The translations under genes were made by a program, and so were the position numbers. A stretch of 64,000 bases of DNA from Agrocybe praecox (lineage: Eukaryota; Basidiomycota; Agaricomycetes; Agaricales; Agrocybaceae), in the NCBI GenBank assembly GCA_964017145.1, contig OZ024846.1, positions 2,480,001 through 2,544,000 of the forward strand, in the 5' to 3' direction. Positions 12,093-23,790 of the stretch are shown here, piece by piece. A model generated the notes under the pieces. It worked only from the letters and a program-made list of their open reading frames with translations, was not told the origin of the DNA and ran no database searches. Position 1 is the first letter of the stretch, and every line of letters begins with the position of its first letter.

Positions 12093-12637
12093 ATCTGATG
12101 GCCTGTGTGTGTACTAGAAAGAATGGTTGTGACCCTTTTCTCTTCCCCTCGAGCTATATATTCCAATGCATCGTTATCGAAGCTTCTAAAGGACCAAGGT
12201 ATTGGTCAGAATCTATCGACAATCACCGTGGCAATAAATCAGGGAATACACACGGACCTTGTCTTCTATCGCGGATCCATTTAGTGTGTGGGGTACCGGT
12301 CCAGGAAGATTCACTTCGCCCAGCGGCAATTACAATCAGCAGCAAGTAAATACTGCAATCTGCAAGCCAAAGATAAATAATTGACAGAACCGACAGGAAA
12401 AAAAAACTCACCTTCGACTGACAGGTACCGCTTACGGAGTAAAACGGTCAACACCTGACCTGATACGAGTCCCAACTAAACTCACGGAACAGCGGCATTA
12501 TTGAATTGAAGAAACTTAATTACAGAGGAAGAATCTGAAATGGAAGGTCATATTATATGTGTCATAGAACATAGGTGATCATGCACATTTATGGTCCGAA
12601 ATTCTTTGCGGCGAATAAGTAACACATTTTGAGTTCA
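12093..12637. other. Intergenic, FMO promoter
   Basis: 545 bp between the FMO start and the end of the DUF1479 gene. It carries a pyrimidine tract on the minus strand near 12380-12410 and no convincing ORF. It presumably holds the FMO promoter. Confidence 0.4.
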
Positions 12638-14347
12638 TTAATTGACCAAGCCCATAGCTCTCTTTCCTGCTTCACTGATCACGTCGTTGATGGTGCCTTT
12701 CCCAATGTAGCTTGCCTCTCCTGGGCCTTTTGGGAAATCCGGAGGACGTTCTCCTTCCAAAAAGCTGACCTTTTGACGATCCACGTACGCCTGGTTTTGT
12801 GGGGTCAAAGGGACGGCTGGAATGTACATCACTGGGGAGAGCCGGCGGTCAATAATATTCTCTTGAACAACAGAGTAAAATGACTAACCAGCAGAATCAC
12901 CCTCTCCGATATGGTCTTGTTCTACTGAATGAACGACATCGCAGTGCCAGAAAACGGCATCCCCAGGGTTGACCTTGGGCACGGATGTCATGCTCTCTTC
13001 AAGCCTCATATTAGGGTGAAGATTAGGCGTAGGTCTTGGTCCATAGAAGCCGCCGTCTCTGGGATAGATCCCAGGGAACTCTGGCGTACTGAGGTCTGTA
13101 ACAAAAGATCATGGTCAGCAGAGATGTATGAACAAATGAAGACTGGACGTACCAAACTTCCAGTTTTTCCCATCGTAAATATCCGGAGAGTTCATTGCAA
13201 CCAGAGGAGTAAAGAAGGGGCGCAAGATCAAGTAAGCATTAGAGAGCAAAACATCTGGAAAGACCCTAAGCGTTCCTTGGGTCGGAGCAGTCTCGCTGTA
13301 GGATGCATTAGCTTGATGCATGATATTGACGACGCAAGGATCACAGCACCTCATTGCAAGCCAGCCCTGGAAAGTTCTGAAAATGCTCGACTGGTTTGGC
13401 CTTCCATAGAGCGAGCTTCTGGCGTCGAGTCTGCCTTCTAGCTCGAATGGATCATGGTTGCGCCAGTTTCCATTCAAAATTTCTTCAAAGCAGCGTCTGA
13501 AGTGGGAATCCTCCCATCGCTCGATCGTTCCTCCTAAAGGTAGAGGACAAGAACGTATAAGTAAACCTAACAAGATGAGCTGGAAGTAAGGAGGTACCGT
13601 CAACATGAGGGGGGTGAAGGTTCCAACCCAGACCAGGCTTTCGAATCCTGAACCTATCAGCGTACGTCAAAGGCACGTTCAAGTCGACACCTTCCAGAGT
13701 AGCACTGGTGGTCTTGCTCGATGTCGACTTGGCACTGTATAGTTTGTTCAGCCAAACTGTCGCTGCGAGGAGGTTAGGGTGTGATCGAGCTTGAACTTGA
13801 GGCTTGGTCCAGCTATACGACAAAGATCGCGTTACTAGATGATTTACGACGTTAGAAATTTAATATTAGTTACTAGAGCTGGAAGAACTGCTTGTCGTTC
13901 AAGGGCTCTCCTGTGAGACAGTCGTTTAGTTTGCTACGAACCATAAAGCACGAAATACTAACCTTCCACATCGGGATTAACTTTAACAAACTCCTTCAAC
14001 TCCTCTTTCCATTTCATCGCTTGCTCATCAGGAACCACATCCCTAATGACAACAGCACCTCGCCTCTTAACCCTATCGACTTCCTCCTTGCTTAAATTCA
14101 ACAGGTCCGCAAAATTAACTTGAGGGATATACTAGAGAATAAAAAGTGATGCTAGTTTCATTCATCAAATGACGAGATAATTTTATCTATGAATACGCAC
14201 GTCCACCCCTTCATCTTTAATGGTCTTGGTTACTTTATTCATCTCGTCGAGCACTTCGCCCCACGAACGGACTGCGTTCTGTTCGAAATCGGGGTACTGA
14301 GACGCGATTTCCTTCTTCAGGTCAATAAAGCGTGGTGGAAGTGTCAT
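12638..14347 (-). CDS. DUF1479 (YbiU-like) putative 2-oxoglutarate/Fe(II) dioxygenase
   Basis: DUF1479 proteins share the double-stranded beta-helix fold of 2-oxoglutarate-dependent oxygenases. The start at 14347 (MTLPPRFIDLKKEIASQYP) leads through DEGVDYIPQVNFADLLNLS and RRGAVVIRDVVPDEQAM to LTYADRFRIRKPGLGWNLHP. The metal-binding H-x-D sits in PPHVDGGTIERWED, split by an intron at about 13545-13595. The distal histidine is probably in VNPGDAVFWHCDVVHSVEQD (12900-12960). The C-terminus PNFPKGPGE-like tail ends RAMGLVN at 12638. About 460 residues, the family norm, with six or so introns. Biochemical substrate unknown. It lies directly upstream of the FMO in the same orientation, so the two could act in one oxidative route (inference). 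Confidence 0.85.
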
Positions 14348-15159
14348 CTTGGGACAAGAGAGTTGCTTGCTTGTTGGGTTGTTCCCAGTATTGCTCTATA
14401 AAACAATTCTCTAAAAGAACCTGAATCAGAGGAAAGGGAGCACCAAAACAAGAATAAACGTGATATCCCAGCGATATGCTGATTATCGATCGAACCGTCG
14501 AAGCTTCAGCTAAGATGCTCCTGCCGTACCACGAAGAGCCCTGCAAGTTTGGAGTGAGATAAGGGGAAAAGATGGGGCTGGTGGTCTTTCCAGTTACATA
14601 ATTCCTTGGTAAGATGAACGGCAGAGATATTTATACCCCCAAAATCCATAATACAACGCCCCAAAGCCTGTAAAGCGCAGGTAGAACAGTTTAAACACCT
14701 GCATAAACGGAGCATGTTGGTCTCGGCCCGATAGGTGCTGTGGAGAATTTTTATTGATCTTGCCATTCTTGACCCATGAAATCAGGAAGTCAAGCCTCTT
14801 TGTCGCATATAAAAAGGGAGCCAATCCAAAAGGAAAGTCAACGATGTAGCGTGGAAGAAAACGTGTTGAATTAGAAGGCACATGAGCTGTAGCATGGCTA
14901 GAGGTTGCGCAATAGGGTGAGAATTTCATTAATCCATTGACGTTAGATTAGAAATGACAATTCATATAACATGTCGAAATCTATGAAGATGTAGAAGAAA
15001 AGAAAGAAAAAGGCGCGGAAGAGAAGTGTATGGAGACAAAGGCGTGGAGATTTCGATTATAAGTGTTATAGTAAAGAGGACGAATATGGCAAATCGATAG
15101 TAAAGACGACACACTCGATAAGAAGTGGTTTCTCGGTCCAGGGCCTATGCCCTTCCATT
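14348..15159. other. Intergenic
   Basis: Holds the DUF1479 promoter side and the tubulin 3' UTR. A minus ORF of 111 codons (14594-14929) has Phe/Tyr-rich content but no recognisable domain. I see nothing else supportable. Confidence 0.35.
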
Positions 15160-17923
15160 TTATTTCTCAAAGGAATCTTCCTGGGCCTGTTCTTGAGTCT
15201 CCTCTTCTTCGTATTCTCCCTCTTCTTCGTATTCTCCCTCTTCTTCGTCAACAGTTGCCTCTTGATACTGAAAAAAAGAAAGAAGGTTAGAAGATATGAA
15301 TGTGAAACAATTGACATCATACCTGCTGATATTCAGAGCTAGCAACATAACGATGGTCAGACAAACGGAGGAAAAAGAGAAAGGAAGAAAAATACATTAG
15401 ATCAAGGGTATTGTTTTCAGCTTCAGAGAATTCCATAATATCCATTCCTTCTCCGGTATACCAATGCAAGAAAGCTCGTCGCTTGAACATGGCTGAGAAC
15501 TAAAGAGCGAAAAAATTTAAAGATGTCCCTCAAAAAACGAAGAGTAAGTTTTGCGTACACCATCCAAGGTTCTCTTGAACAATTCTTGCATGGCCGTAGA
15601 GTTCGTGAGGGCAGTGGCCGACTATTGGGGGAAAATGGAGTGTTGATAACGCTCAAAGAAAATAAGGAAAAGTTATATACCTGAGTCTGGCCTACAGGTG
15701 GAACGCGGACAAGAGATACGGACACGTTGTCAGGTATCCATCTGTCGAGAAAGAGTCGAAAATCAGCCAAAAATTACAGTAGCGATGACTTAATACGACG
15801 TACTCGACAAATTGTGCCGAATTTTTCTGCTGAAGGTCATGTACGGCGTACTAAACGACCGGTACGAAAGGTAACGGCAATATAATGGGTCGAGAGGGTA
15901 AAGGTTCAATGTTGAGCGTCCCATTCATTCGAAGCATGACCCGCAGGAAATAGGGTACATACTTCAGCCTGTTGAAAATGCAAAGAATGTCATCGCGTTC
16001 TTAATCCATTGAAAGCCGAAGCACTTACTTCTCTGGAAGAGATATTACCACGGAAAATTGTCGCCGCCGTGAGATAGCGACTATTGCAACACAATTCAGG
16101 TTAGATCTGCACTACCATAAGGAAAGAACGACGAAGACAGACCCAAATCTAGGGTCGCAAGCGACAAGAAGATTTTTGCGGTTGAACAACCTAGAAAATG
16201 CGCATACGATAACACTCAGAGACAAGAATCCTTTTTTGTGAGGCAACATACGCTTTGGTCAGATCCTGAACGGACTCCTTCTCAAAGTGTTTCGCCTTCG
16301 GGTCGTAAAAGGGGGCGTAACTGGGCATCAAGAAATGTAGCTGTAAAGTGCTTCAGTGGGCAGAAAATCCGCGGACGCAAACGCAAGCTTACACGAGGGA
16401 AGGGGATTAAGTTCATTCCGAGTTTGCGCAAATCGCTAGGAACGACGATAACGTGGGTAAAGCGAGGCATATCCTGCAGCGAAAGGGCCCTTACCCATTT
16501 AGCTGGCCTGGGAAACGGAGACTTGTACTGACGCCACACATGACTTGGGCAATTAACTAACCCCAAGGATAAGTCTTAATATTGAAAAACAAATAAAAAA
16601 TTTGCCAACATACGTTATTAAGGTCTGGGAAGGAAGGTGCAGCGATCTTCAATGTGCGAGTAGAAATATCATATCTGAACCATAACATAAGTATCCGATT
16701 TTGTCCGTAATTAAGAGGCTAAATATTGCTCACAAGGCTTCGTTATCAATGCAGATCGTCAGATCGCTGTTATCAACGAGTTGATGCACCGAAAGCATGG
16801 CGTTATAAGGCTGCATTGTTCACGTCAGTTATATTCGTGATTGGCAGATATCCAAAAAAGACATACCTCTACAATAGTTTCAGATACCTGAAATCATTCG
16901 ATCATTCGGATGATGAGCTGTTTCTAAATCGTTCGTATTCAATAAAAACGCACCTTGGGTGAGGGGAGAATAGAGAATGTAGCCATCATGCGATCAGGGT
17001 ATTCTTCCCTGAGCTTGTTCAACATCAAGCTTCCCAATCCTGCTCCAGTACCACCTCCGAGAGAGTGTAAAATTTGAAAGCCTTGAAGGGCCTCGCAGTT
17101 CTCGGCCTGCCTGCGCACAATATCCTGCATTTCAGAAGTCAATCAGAGACGTGGTTCTAGGCGATATTTTAAACGTACAAGAATGGAATCGGCCAGCTCA
17201 GCACCTAGAACAAGTCAGAAGCCGCGTCTGATCGCGATGTAGAACTATACCTTCTGTATAGTCTTTCGGTTGTATCAGTAAGTAGTAATACGATGCTACA
17301 CGATGAAGGAGCTCACATCCTTTGGCCCAGTTATTTCCTGCTCCAGGCTCTGCTGTAAGGAAAGTATCGGGACGAAATAGTGATCCAATAGGTCCTCCAC
17401 GAAGCTTTGGGGTAGATGAGTCTAAGGTTCGACGAGGTCAATGGCACGGCAGACCTTGTTGCACACCCCGTTTTCCAAATCGATTTGCACACTCCTTGGA
17501 ACATAACGCGTTTGACCACCGCTTCCCGTTACTTCATCAAAATAGACACTGGCCTAATCACGATTAGCCATGGGCGAGTATAGAATTGCTAAAGGATGTC
17601 CCACCCGTTGTAGTTGCAAAGGATCCGAGCCTTGGTACAGCTGAAGAATCAAAGACGCGTGCAAATTAGCGATGTCGTCGTGGGCGGCGTCGTTCTGCTT
17701 ACCCCGGTGTTGTCAATCCCATGTTCTGCCAGGACCTTCTGCCAAAATACTTCACCGACCTATATTAACCCTCGTCAGGGGACTTTATGACAACGAGTAA
17801 ATATGACGACAGACCTGATTGCCAGCTTGCCCAGCCTGACTTAACTGTTCAGAGTTTGTTCCTAATGCATACAATACCACAAGAGCCTACCTGGACGTTG
17901 ATAATTTCTCGAGCACCGGACAT
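15160..17923 (-). CDS. Divergent beta-tubulin paralogue
   Basis: A GTP-binding tubulin, closer to beta than alpha: [33 protein letters not shown], the signature [62 protein letters not shown] and [16 protein letters not shown]. About a dozen introns, including a 21-bp micro-exon coding AGQAGNQ. Departures from canonical fungal beta-tubulin are numerous. It begins [11 protein letters not shown], not MREI. The nucleotide-site Cys12 equivalent is Ala. The NSDETF motif reads NSDLTI, so positions equivalent to Glu198 and Phe200 are Leu and Ile. The loop after PFPRLHF is [13 protein letters not shown]. The acidic tail is lengthened by EEGEYE repeats and ends QEDSFEK. Probably a specialised isotype rather than the housekeeping one. 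Confidence 0.9.
15203..15247. repeat. 18-bp tandem repeat in the tubulin tail
   Basis: About 2.5 copies of TCTTCTTCGTATTCTCCC. On the minus strand they encode repeated EEGEYE units in the C-terminal tail of the tubulin, so the tail length may vary by slippage. Confidence 0.8.
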
Positions 17924-18337
17924 ATTAGTTGACGAATGAGTGTTCAGAGAAAGACAATGAACGATGTCACCGGTGACTTTATTTTGACTCAGCTCAGGGG
18001 ATTCCCGATATGGATTTGTTGCATTTTATTACATAATTAGTTCCTGACCTTACCAAGTGAACACTTATCGGAAAGGGTCGGAAGTTATCCTTACCTTTCT
18101 TCGCACACGCAGAGATAACAAGACGCCTCCCTTTGGAACGCATGCTCTCCAGCCCTAGATTATATCCTTCTTCGGTGTATAAAAGACGATAACGTCTGGG
18201 AGGACATCGGAGTGAGTACCCCTTATTTTCTGCAATTTTCTTGAGTCTATTTTATACTGATGATTGACTAGGTTTTGTTTTGTTTTACCATTTTACAAGC
18301 GAAACCAGGAGTATAAAAATCATTTTTTTTCTTTCAG
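17924..18337. promoter_or_regulatory. Bidirectional promoter region
   Basis: 414 bp between the divergent beta-tubulin (minus) and AT-hook gene (plus) starts. It must hold both promoters and 5' UTRs. The part before 18338 is pyrimidine-rich (ttttctttcag), so a 5' UTR intron ending at 18337 is possible. Confidence 0.5.
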
Positions 18338-20490
18338 ATGGATAATCCTATGCAGCCATCGGCGCACATGAATCATGTATTTGACCCCGCGTTGAATCAC
18401 AACCCCAACCATGGAACATCAATGGCAGGCGTCGAAGAGGCCCAGCACCAGAATGATGCCGCGGCAGGTCCAAATATCACACCAGGCTTGAATCCAGATG
18501 GTACCCCTGTGAAGAGAAGACCTGGACGTCCCAAGGGCAGCACAAAGAAGCATTTGCTCGCTGGATCCCCAGTGCCACCCAAACTGAAGAGACCAGTTGG
18601 ACGGCCTCGCAAAGATGGTTTACCAGCGGGATCTATCAGTACCAGAGTGAAGAGAGAACGGACATCCGGTGCCCAGCAAATCCCGGTGCGTGCGATATGC
18701 AGGAGGAGCCAATGGATCTGACACTGTAATTGCAGGTGCAATATCCTCCGGGCATGGTGTATTCACCTATGCCACCTTATGGATATCCTATTGGTGCACC
18801 TCCCGCGACCGCGAGTGCGCCTCCGGCACCTGTGCCTGTGTTCCCTCTCGACCCTTCTTTGGCACCCCCTGCGGGAGAAAACGAATGGGCAGAAATGGCA
18901 CGCTCAAATCCAAATGCTTTCTTGTCCTCACTCCTTGCAGCATTGGCTGCACCCAACCCTGTTTCAAATGCAGGACCAAGCGTTGAAGATGCATTCAAAT
19001 CGCATCTTGTGTCATTAGCGCCTAATCCTGCGCAAGCACAACCAATACCTACGCTGTATTCTATTCTCAAGACATTTTGGTTACCTGCGAGTCCAGCTTA
19101 CTTTTCTTTGACCGCGTCTGGCTCGACCGCACGCACACTATCGGAACATCGTTTCTTGTATTGGGATCCACAACCCCTTGTCTTCAACGGTATTGCCTGC
19201 CCGAGTTGCTCTACACCACTGATTAACAAAGGTCGAATTAGTTCAGGTCCAGTCAAAATTTATGACATCGAAAAACCCTTCTTCATTGTAGGCTGCGAAT
19301 ACGTGTGCCGTTCGCAGATTTGCATTGCAGCTACTGGGCCTGACGGTCGCAAATACGCGTCTACTGACTCATCTATCCTTCGTTCGCTTCCTATGCTGCT
19401 GAAGGAGGAATTCCCAGTGCGGCTGCTCAACGGAGATGGAGATTCGGGCAGTGGATCGAATATTTGGAATTGGAAGGCGATGGGCGTCAGCACGGGGCTA
19501 TGGAATCTCGTCAATGGGGCGTTGCGGGCTGGTTTAAAGAAAGACGTTATTCTACGAATTATCTGGTCTGTACAACACAAGGAACCGGACTTAGCTTCAA
19601 CGGCAGCAGAGGATTCAAACAATGGCCCTTTATCATCTGCCAGTGCTTCCCAGCAAAATAATGATCAACCTAACGACATGGGCCAACAACAACCAGATGG
19701 GGACGCGAAGATGGAAACCGAGGAAGAGGAGGGCGATGAAGAACAGGACGGTGAAGGGGAGGAAGCTGACCAAGAAATGAGTGTTGTTGCGCCCGCTGAG
19801 TCCTCGCCCTCTCATGCCCAACAGCCATTTGCATCAAATGTGAGCTTTGCCGCGACATATCAATCATTACAAATGTTCATAGTTCCTCAGGCCTTCTCGG
19901 ATGCGTATGGGGAAGCATGGAAAGAAAACACTGCTATTGCCGAGACGCCTCCCCCGAAGAAAACGTCTGCAGTCACTGCCACACCTGCAGCTGCTCCGAC
20001 GCCGACACCTGCTTCCGCCTCGGTCACTGCTACACCTGCACCCACAGCTGCGCCTTCTACCACCCCTGCGCCTTCTGCGACACCTTCATCTTCACAGCAA
20101 CCCATGCCCCCACCTCAGATGCAAATGACCTCTCCAACCTATAATCCTTATGCTGCATATCCATTTACTCCATATGCATACATGCCTCATCACCTTGTAA
20201 ACGGGCAGATCGTATCCCTCGCCGTAGGGCAGCAACTTAACCCAGGGCCTTCTGCTCTGCTACCTACGGCCTCTGTAATGACACCCAACGGCATGGTTAC
20301 CACTGGTGAAATTTCCGTGACCCATAGTAAGCGCAATCCCAGGCACTGCTGCAAATGCGGCTCTCAGGACTGCAAAGGCAAAGGCGGACGGTCATTCTGC
20401 ACGAATGGGTGTCAAGACTGCGGAAAATTAGAATGTAAAGGCAGGAACAGCCGACGGCCAGATAAGAAGTGCTCTGAAGGATGGACATAA
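18338..20490 (+). CDS. AT-hook protein with DUF6729-like zinc domain and Cys-rich C-terminus
   Basis: A probable chromatin or DNA-binding protein of about 700 residues. One intron (18686-18735, gtgcgt...gcag) joins exon 1 to the long second exon in frame. Two AT-hooks lie at residues 60-95 (KRRPGRPKGS and KRPVGRPRK). After a Pro/Ala-rich linker comes a DUF6729-like block (residues about 240-430: RFLYWDPQPLVFNGIACPSC, FFIVGCEYVCRSQ, LKEEFPVRL). Next are an acidic stretch (ETEEEEGDEEQDGEGEE) and a long Thr/Ala/Pro-rich low-complexity region. The C-terminus is a compact cysteine module, CCKCGSQDCKGKGG...CTNGCQDCGKLECKG, built of two similar half-repeats. DUF6729 is also found near basidiomycete transposons, so this could be a domesticated element protein (inference). 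Confidence 0.8.
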
Positions 20491-20953
20491 CGGGGTTTTT
20501 GTTTTTGTGTTGTTTTCTCTCTTTTTTTTTTTCTTGCATCCTTGTCCTTTTTCGTTGCTTCATCCTCACCATTTTGAGTCGAGTCGGTTTGAGCCGTCCT
20601 ATTTCGACCTTTTTGAGCAACTTTCCCCCCCATTTACAAATGAAGAAATGGTGTTTATGTCAGCTTATGCTAGCCGTTTTGTATTTTACTTTCATAGCAT
20701 TGCGTTCGGCTTATTCTAGTATCTGTCAATATACTTACACCCTTTGTAACATGAAAATAATATGTAAATTAATGCATTTGGTTTGGCTCAATTCTCGAAG
20801 AACCGGCTTTCGGGTACTCATTTACCGGTGGTGTATAAGTGGGACTTCACGCGTCGGTGACGATGCACCCCGCATCGCGCACATCGTTTATTACAACGCT
20901 ATCACCACCTTTACACCACCTTTTGGTCTTGAGTCTTGATAGAAAATTTCAAA
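20491..20953. other. Intergenic, 3' UTR and SDHAF3 promoter
   Basis: A T-rich 3' UTR follows the AT-hook gene. A long plus-strand ORF here (20481-20939) is Phe/Leu/Ser-rich and looks like UTR read in frame rather than a gene. The second half is the promoter of SDHAF3. Confidence 0.45.
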
Positions 20954-21536
20954 ATGCGTGCCACAATCCTTAGAATGGCCGAGTCGATATCAAAACCTCC
21001 TTTGAACCTCACAGAAGCCAGCTCAATGCTATACCCACCAATCCCGTACGTTTCCTACACTCTTCTGTAGGCACTTCTTTTTGTTGACTCGGAATGGTTT
21101 ATAGGCTTTACAGACGGCTTCTGCGATCTCATAGATATCTACCGAATGATATGAGAAGTTTAGGGGATGACTATGTTAAATCAGGTCCACGGCGTGTAGT
21201 TTGATGGCGTCGGATTGCACTAACACAACCCGCAGAATTCCGACGACATACGGATGTGACAAATCCAATATACATTATGGGCTTTCTTTCCCAATGGAAG
21301 ATGTATCTTGACGAAATGCCTCGGTCACCCGGTACGCCGTTCAGAGGGAAAAAATTGGATCCCACAATGTTTGAAAAGGTGTGAAATTTGATTCGAACGA
21401 GGGAAATTGGGCTTATTCGTTCTCATAACAGATGTCCAGCGAGCAGTTGGGTCAACTATACGAACTTATGCACGCTGCAAAAGACGTTTGGAAGCCCGTG
21501 TCCAGCGGTCAAGAACTCGAGGAGGAAAAGTCATGA
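20954..21536 (+). CDS. SDH7: Succinate dehydrogenase assembly factor 3 (SDHAF3/ACN9/Sdh7), LYR protein
   Basis: A mitochondrial matrix LYR-motif chaperone that helps mature the iron-sulfur subunit of complex II. Four exons give LTEASSMLYPPIPLYRRLLR (the LYR motif straddles intron 1), then SHRYLPNDMRSLGDDYVKSE, FRRHTDVTNPIYIMGFLSQW and KMYLDEMPRSPGTPFRG, all hallmark SDHAF3/ACN9 segments. The end is KPVSSGQELEEEKS before TGA at 21534. Length about 135 residues, normal for the family. All introns have GT-AG ends. It lies head-to-tail upstream of cyanase; no functional link is implied. Confidence 0.92.
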
Positions 21537-22068
21537 TGCGTACGATACCTCGTCCATGTGTCTACATGAAGTTTACTTAATAATATAACACATCTTAAAG
21601 TTGATGTGCATTTGAAACAGAAAGTGAGCATATGTTTTTGTTTTTCAGGGCGATTCTCATGCTTATTCTACTTTTGTCTTATTTTGAGATCTCTCCACAA
21701 CTTAGATTGTTCGCCGTGCTCAATATATGGGTATCCTTCTTGGGCAGTAGACATTCACGATTGTCCTCTCACCTAACCCACACCATACCGCTCACCGGAA
21801 GATTACTGTCTCATTTATCTCAAAAGCTTCTCATGCGATCACGTGTAGGAGCAAAGTGTGTTGGAATCTTTGGAGACATCCGAACTTCTCCGCGTTATTC
21901 CCATTTTTTTGGCTTGATATGGCAGTGGTAGACATGTGGTTTGTTATCAAGGTCTATAACATAGACACCCGCGATGCCTATATTACCGGGTCGTGGAAAG
22001 AGGGTAAACCCGCAATACTTTTTCGCTTCTAGGCTTTGTCTACTTGCTATAACCTACTTGAAGACAAG
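21537..22068. other. Intergenic, cyanase promoter
   Basis: 3' flank of SDHAF3 and the upstream region of cyanase. A 99-codon plus ORF (21632-21931) is hydrophobic but unrecognised; not supported. Confidence 0.4.
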
Positions 22069-22833
22069 ATGGCTCAAGTCCAAGCTGTACGTGCTATCTG
22101 TCAATTGACGCCCACAAGATCTAACTCTTATCACAGACTGTTCCCACCACCAACTCTCCTTACGCAGATCTCCCGCCCATCAGCTCGATTTTGTTTGAGG
22201 CTAAGGCCAGGAAAGGCTTGACTTTCGACCAAATTGCTAAAGAAATCGGAAAGGATGAAGTGTGGCTTGCTGCTGCCTTCTACGGGCAGGTACGTCTGGT
22301 TCTTATTCCCATAAAAGGCTTCGATTAACTTGATCTATCTATAAGGCTAAATTCGAGGAAGAAGATCTCAAGAAAGTAGCCCAGGTTCTCGACATTGCGA
22401 CTGAGACTGCTCTTAGCGGATTCGGAAATCACTGGTGGCCCAACAGAGGTCTTGGACCAATGCCACCGACAGATCCCGTTATCTATAGGTTATACGAAGT
22501 TCGTCCAGATCACAATTAAACAATGTTTTCACAGCTCAATGTTTGTTTGATCAAAGGGTGTACTTGTATACGGACATGCCATCAAAGCGATCATCCACGA
22601 GAAGGTTTGTTTGTGGCTTCTGATTATTGTCTCTGCAATCCTAACGTTCTATTGGAGTTCGGCGACGGCATTATGTCTATGATTGACTGCAAAATCGATG
22701 TGGCCAAGAAGCCCGACCCCAAGGGCGATCGTGTGATTTTGACTTTCGAGTATGTTCCACTCGATATTCCCTCCTTCAAATGAACTTACGCCACATTTAT
22801 AGTGGCAAATTCCTTTCCTATGCCAAGTGGTAG
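22069..22833 (+). CDS. CYN1: Cyanate hydratase (cyanase)
   Basis: Cyanase converts cyanate plus bicarbonate to ammonia and CO2 (via carbamate) in a cytosolic decamer. Start MAQVQA at 22069. After intron 1 the protein reads TVPTTNSPYADLPPISSILF and RKGLTFDQIAKEIGKDEVWL, the helical N-terminal domain. It continues GFGNHWWPNRGLGPMPPTDP and VIYRLYEGVLVYGHAIKAII (containing the catalytic Arg and Glu), then FGDGIMSMIDCKIDVAKKPD with the catalytic Ser. The end is FDGKFLSYAKW and TAG at 22831. Four or five introns, all GT-AG. About 160 residues, the expected length. No key residue seems lost. Supports nitrogen recovery and cyanate detoxification. Confidence 0.95.
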
Positions 22834-23790
22834 ACTCCTACATAGAGCACACAAGCAAAGTTCCGCTGTAACCTGGTCGCGAACTCAATTTCAATTATCG
22901 GTTTTATTCCTAACACTCATCCATCTTCAACCGGAAGTCCAAATCATAGAGAATCAAATGTGTTTGTAATCCTGCTGTCCAAATTCTGCACCTTGGTTAT
23001 CTCGATTCTTCATGTATATCGTTATTGACCGGTTTTCATTGTGCACCCAGGTAATTACTTTACAGGAAAACATTCATCAGTAAACATCCATCAGGAATAT
23101 TTCCCCCGTCGCCCAGGAATCAATGAATGAGAAACTGTAGAAGTGGACCTCTATTTCGAGTGCCATATCTATGCACCAGCCTTGGATTCTCGGTCTGTTT
23201 CTGACTCTATATCGCTCAGAGACCGCTTTCCAAGGACCCTGCCCAAAACGTGCCAGTTGTCAGTAGTCGTTTTCGTCGCGAATCTCCTCGCTGTAGCCAC
23301 TTTCATGTACCACACGAATCGTTGGCGGAAAGCTGATCGTGCACGGAAACGCAGATCTATGAAACCTGTAGACGAAGTCGACGTGGAAATGACGCAAGTC
23401 CGAATACACGTCAGGTCGCAGGACCTTCGCAGACTACGGCCCTCAGCAGTCGAATGCCAGTCGAATGCCTGAGCAATAAACATCATCTTCAAGCGAGGGA
23501 ACTGTGACCGCGGTGCCGGGCGTCACTACCGCTCTAGGAACTGCTCTCACACTGACAGATATTATATCAGATCTCACAAAAGGCTCGGAGTATTTGGAAG
23601 CAGACGATCAATTCCCAGCATACCACACGATCCCTCCTCAAACCCTGGATAATGTATGATTTATTTATTTATTTAGGTCAAATAGCACAATTTTAGATTG
23701 AAAGATAGTTTTCTGTAGCTCTGTTGTCCTGGTGTCCATCATCCTCAGATGATCTGAACACTTCAAAGTTGCAAGCTCATTATTCAATAT
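22834..23790. other. Intergenic between convergent genes, with a weak 109-codon ORF
   Basis: 957 bp between the ends of cyanase and the arsenic fusion gene. A plus ORF (23143-23472) has one hydrophobic segment (LSVVVFVANLLAVATFMY) followed by a basic stretch. It might be a membrane-protein exon but lacks a clear start or partner exons. Confidence 0.3.

Noticed and set aside
20481..20939. 152-codon plus ORF after the AT-hook gene
   Set aside because: It overlaps the stop of the real gene and is Phe/Leu/Ser-rich, as expected of a T-rich 3' UTR.
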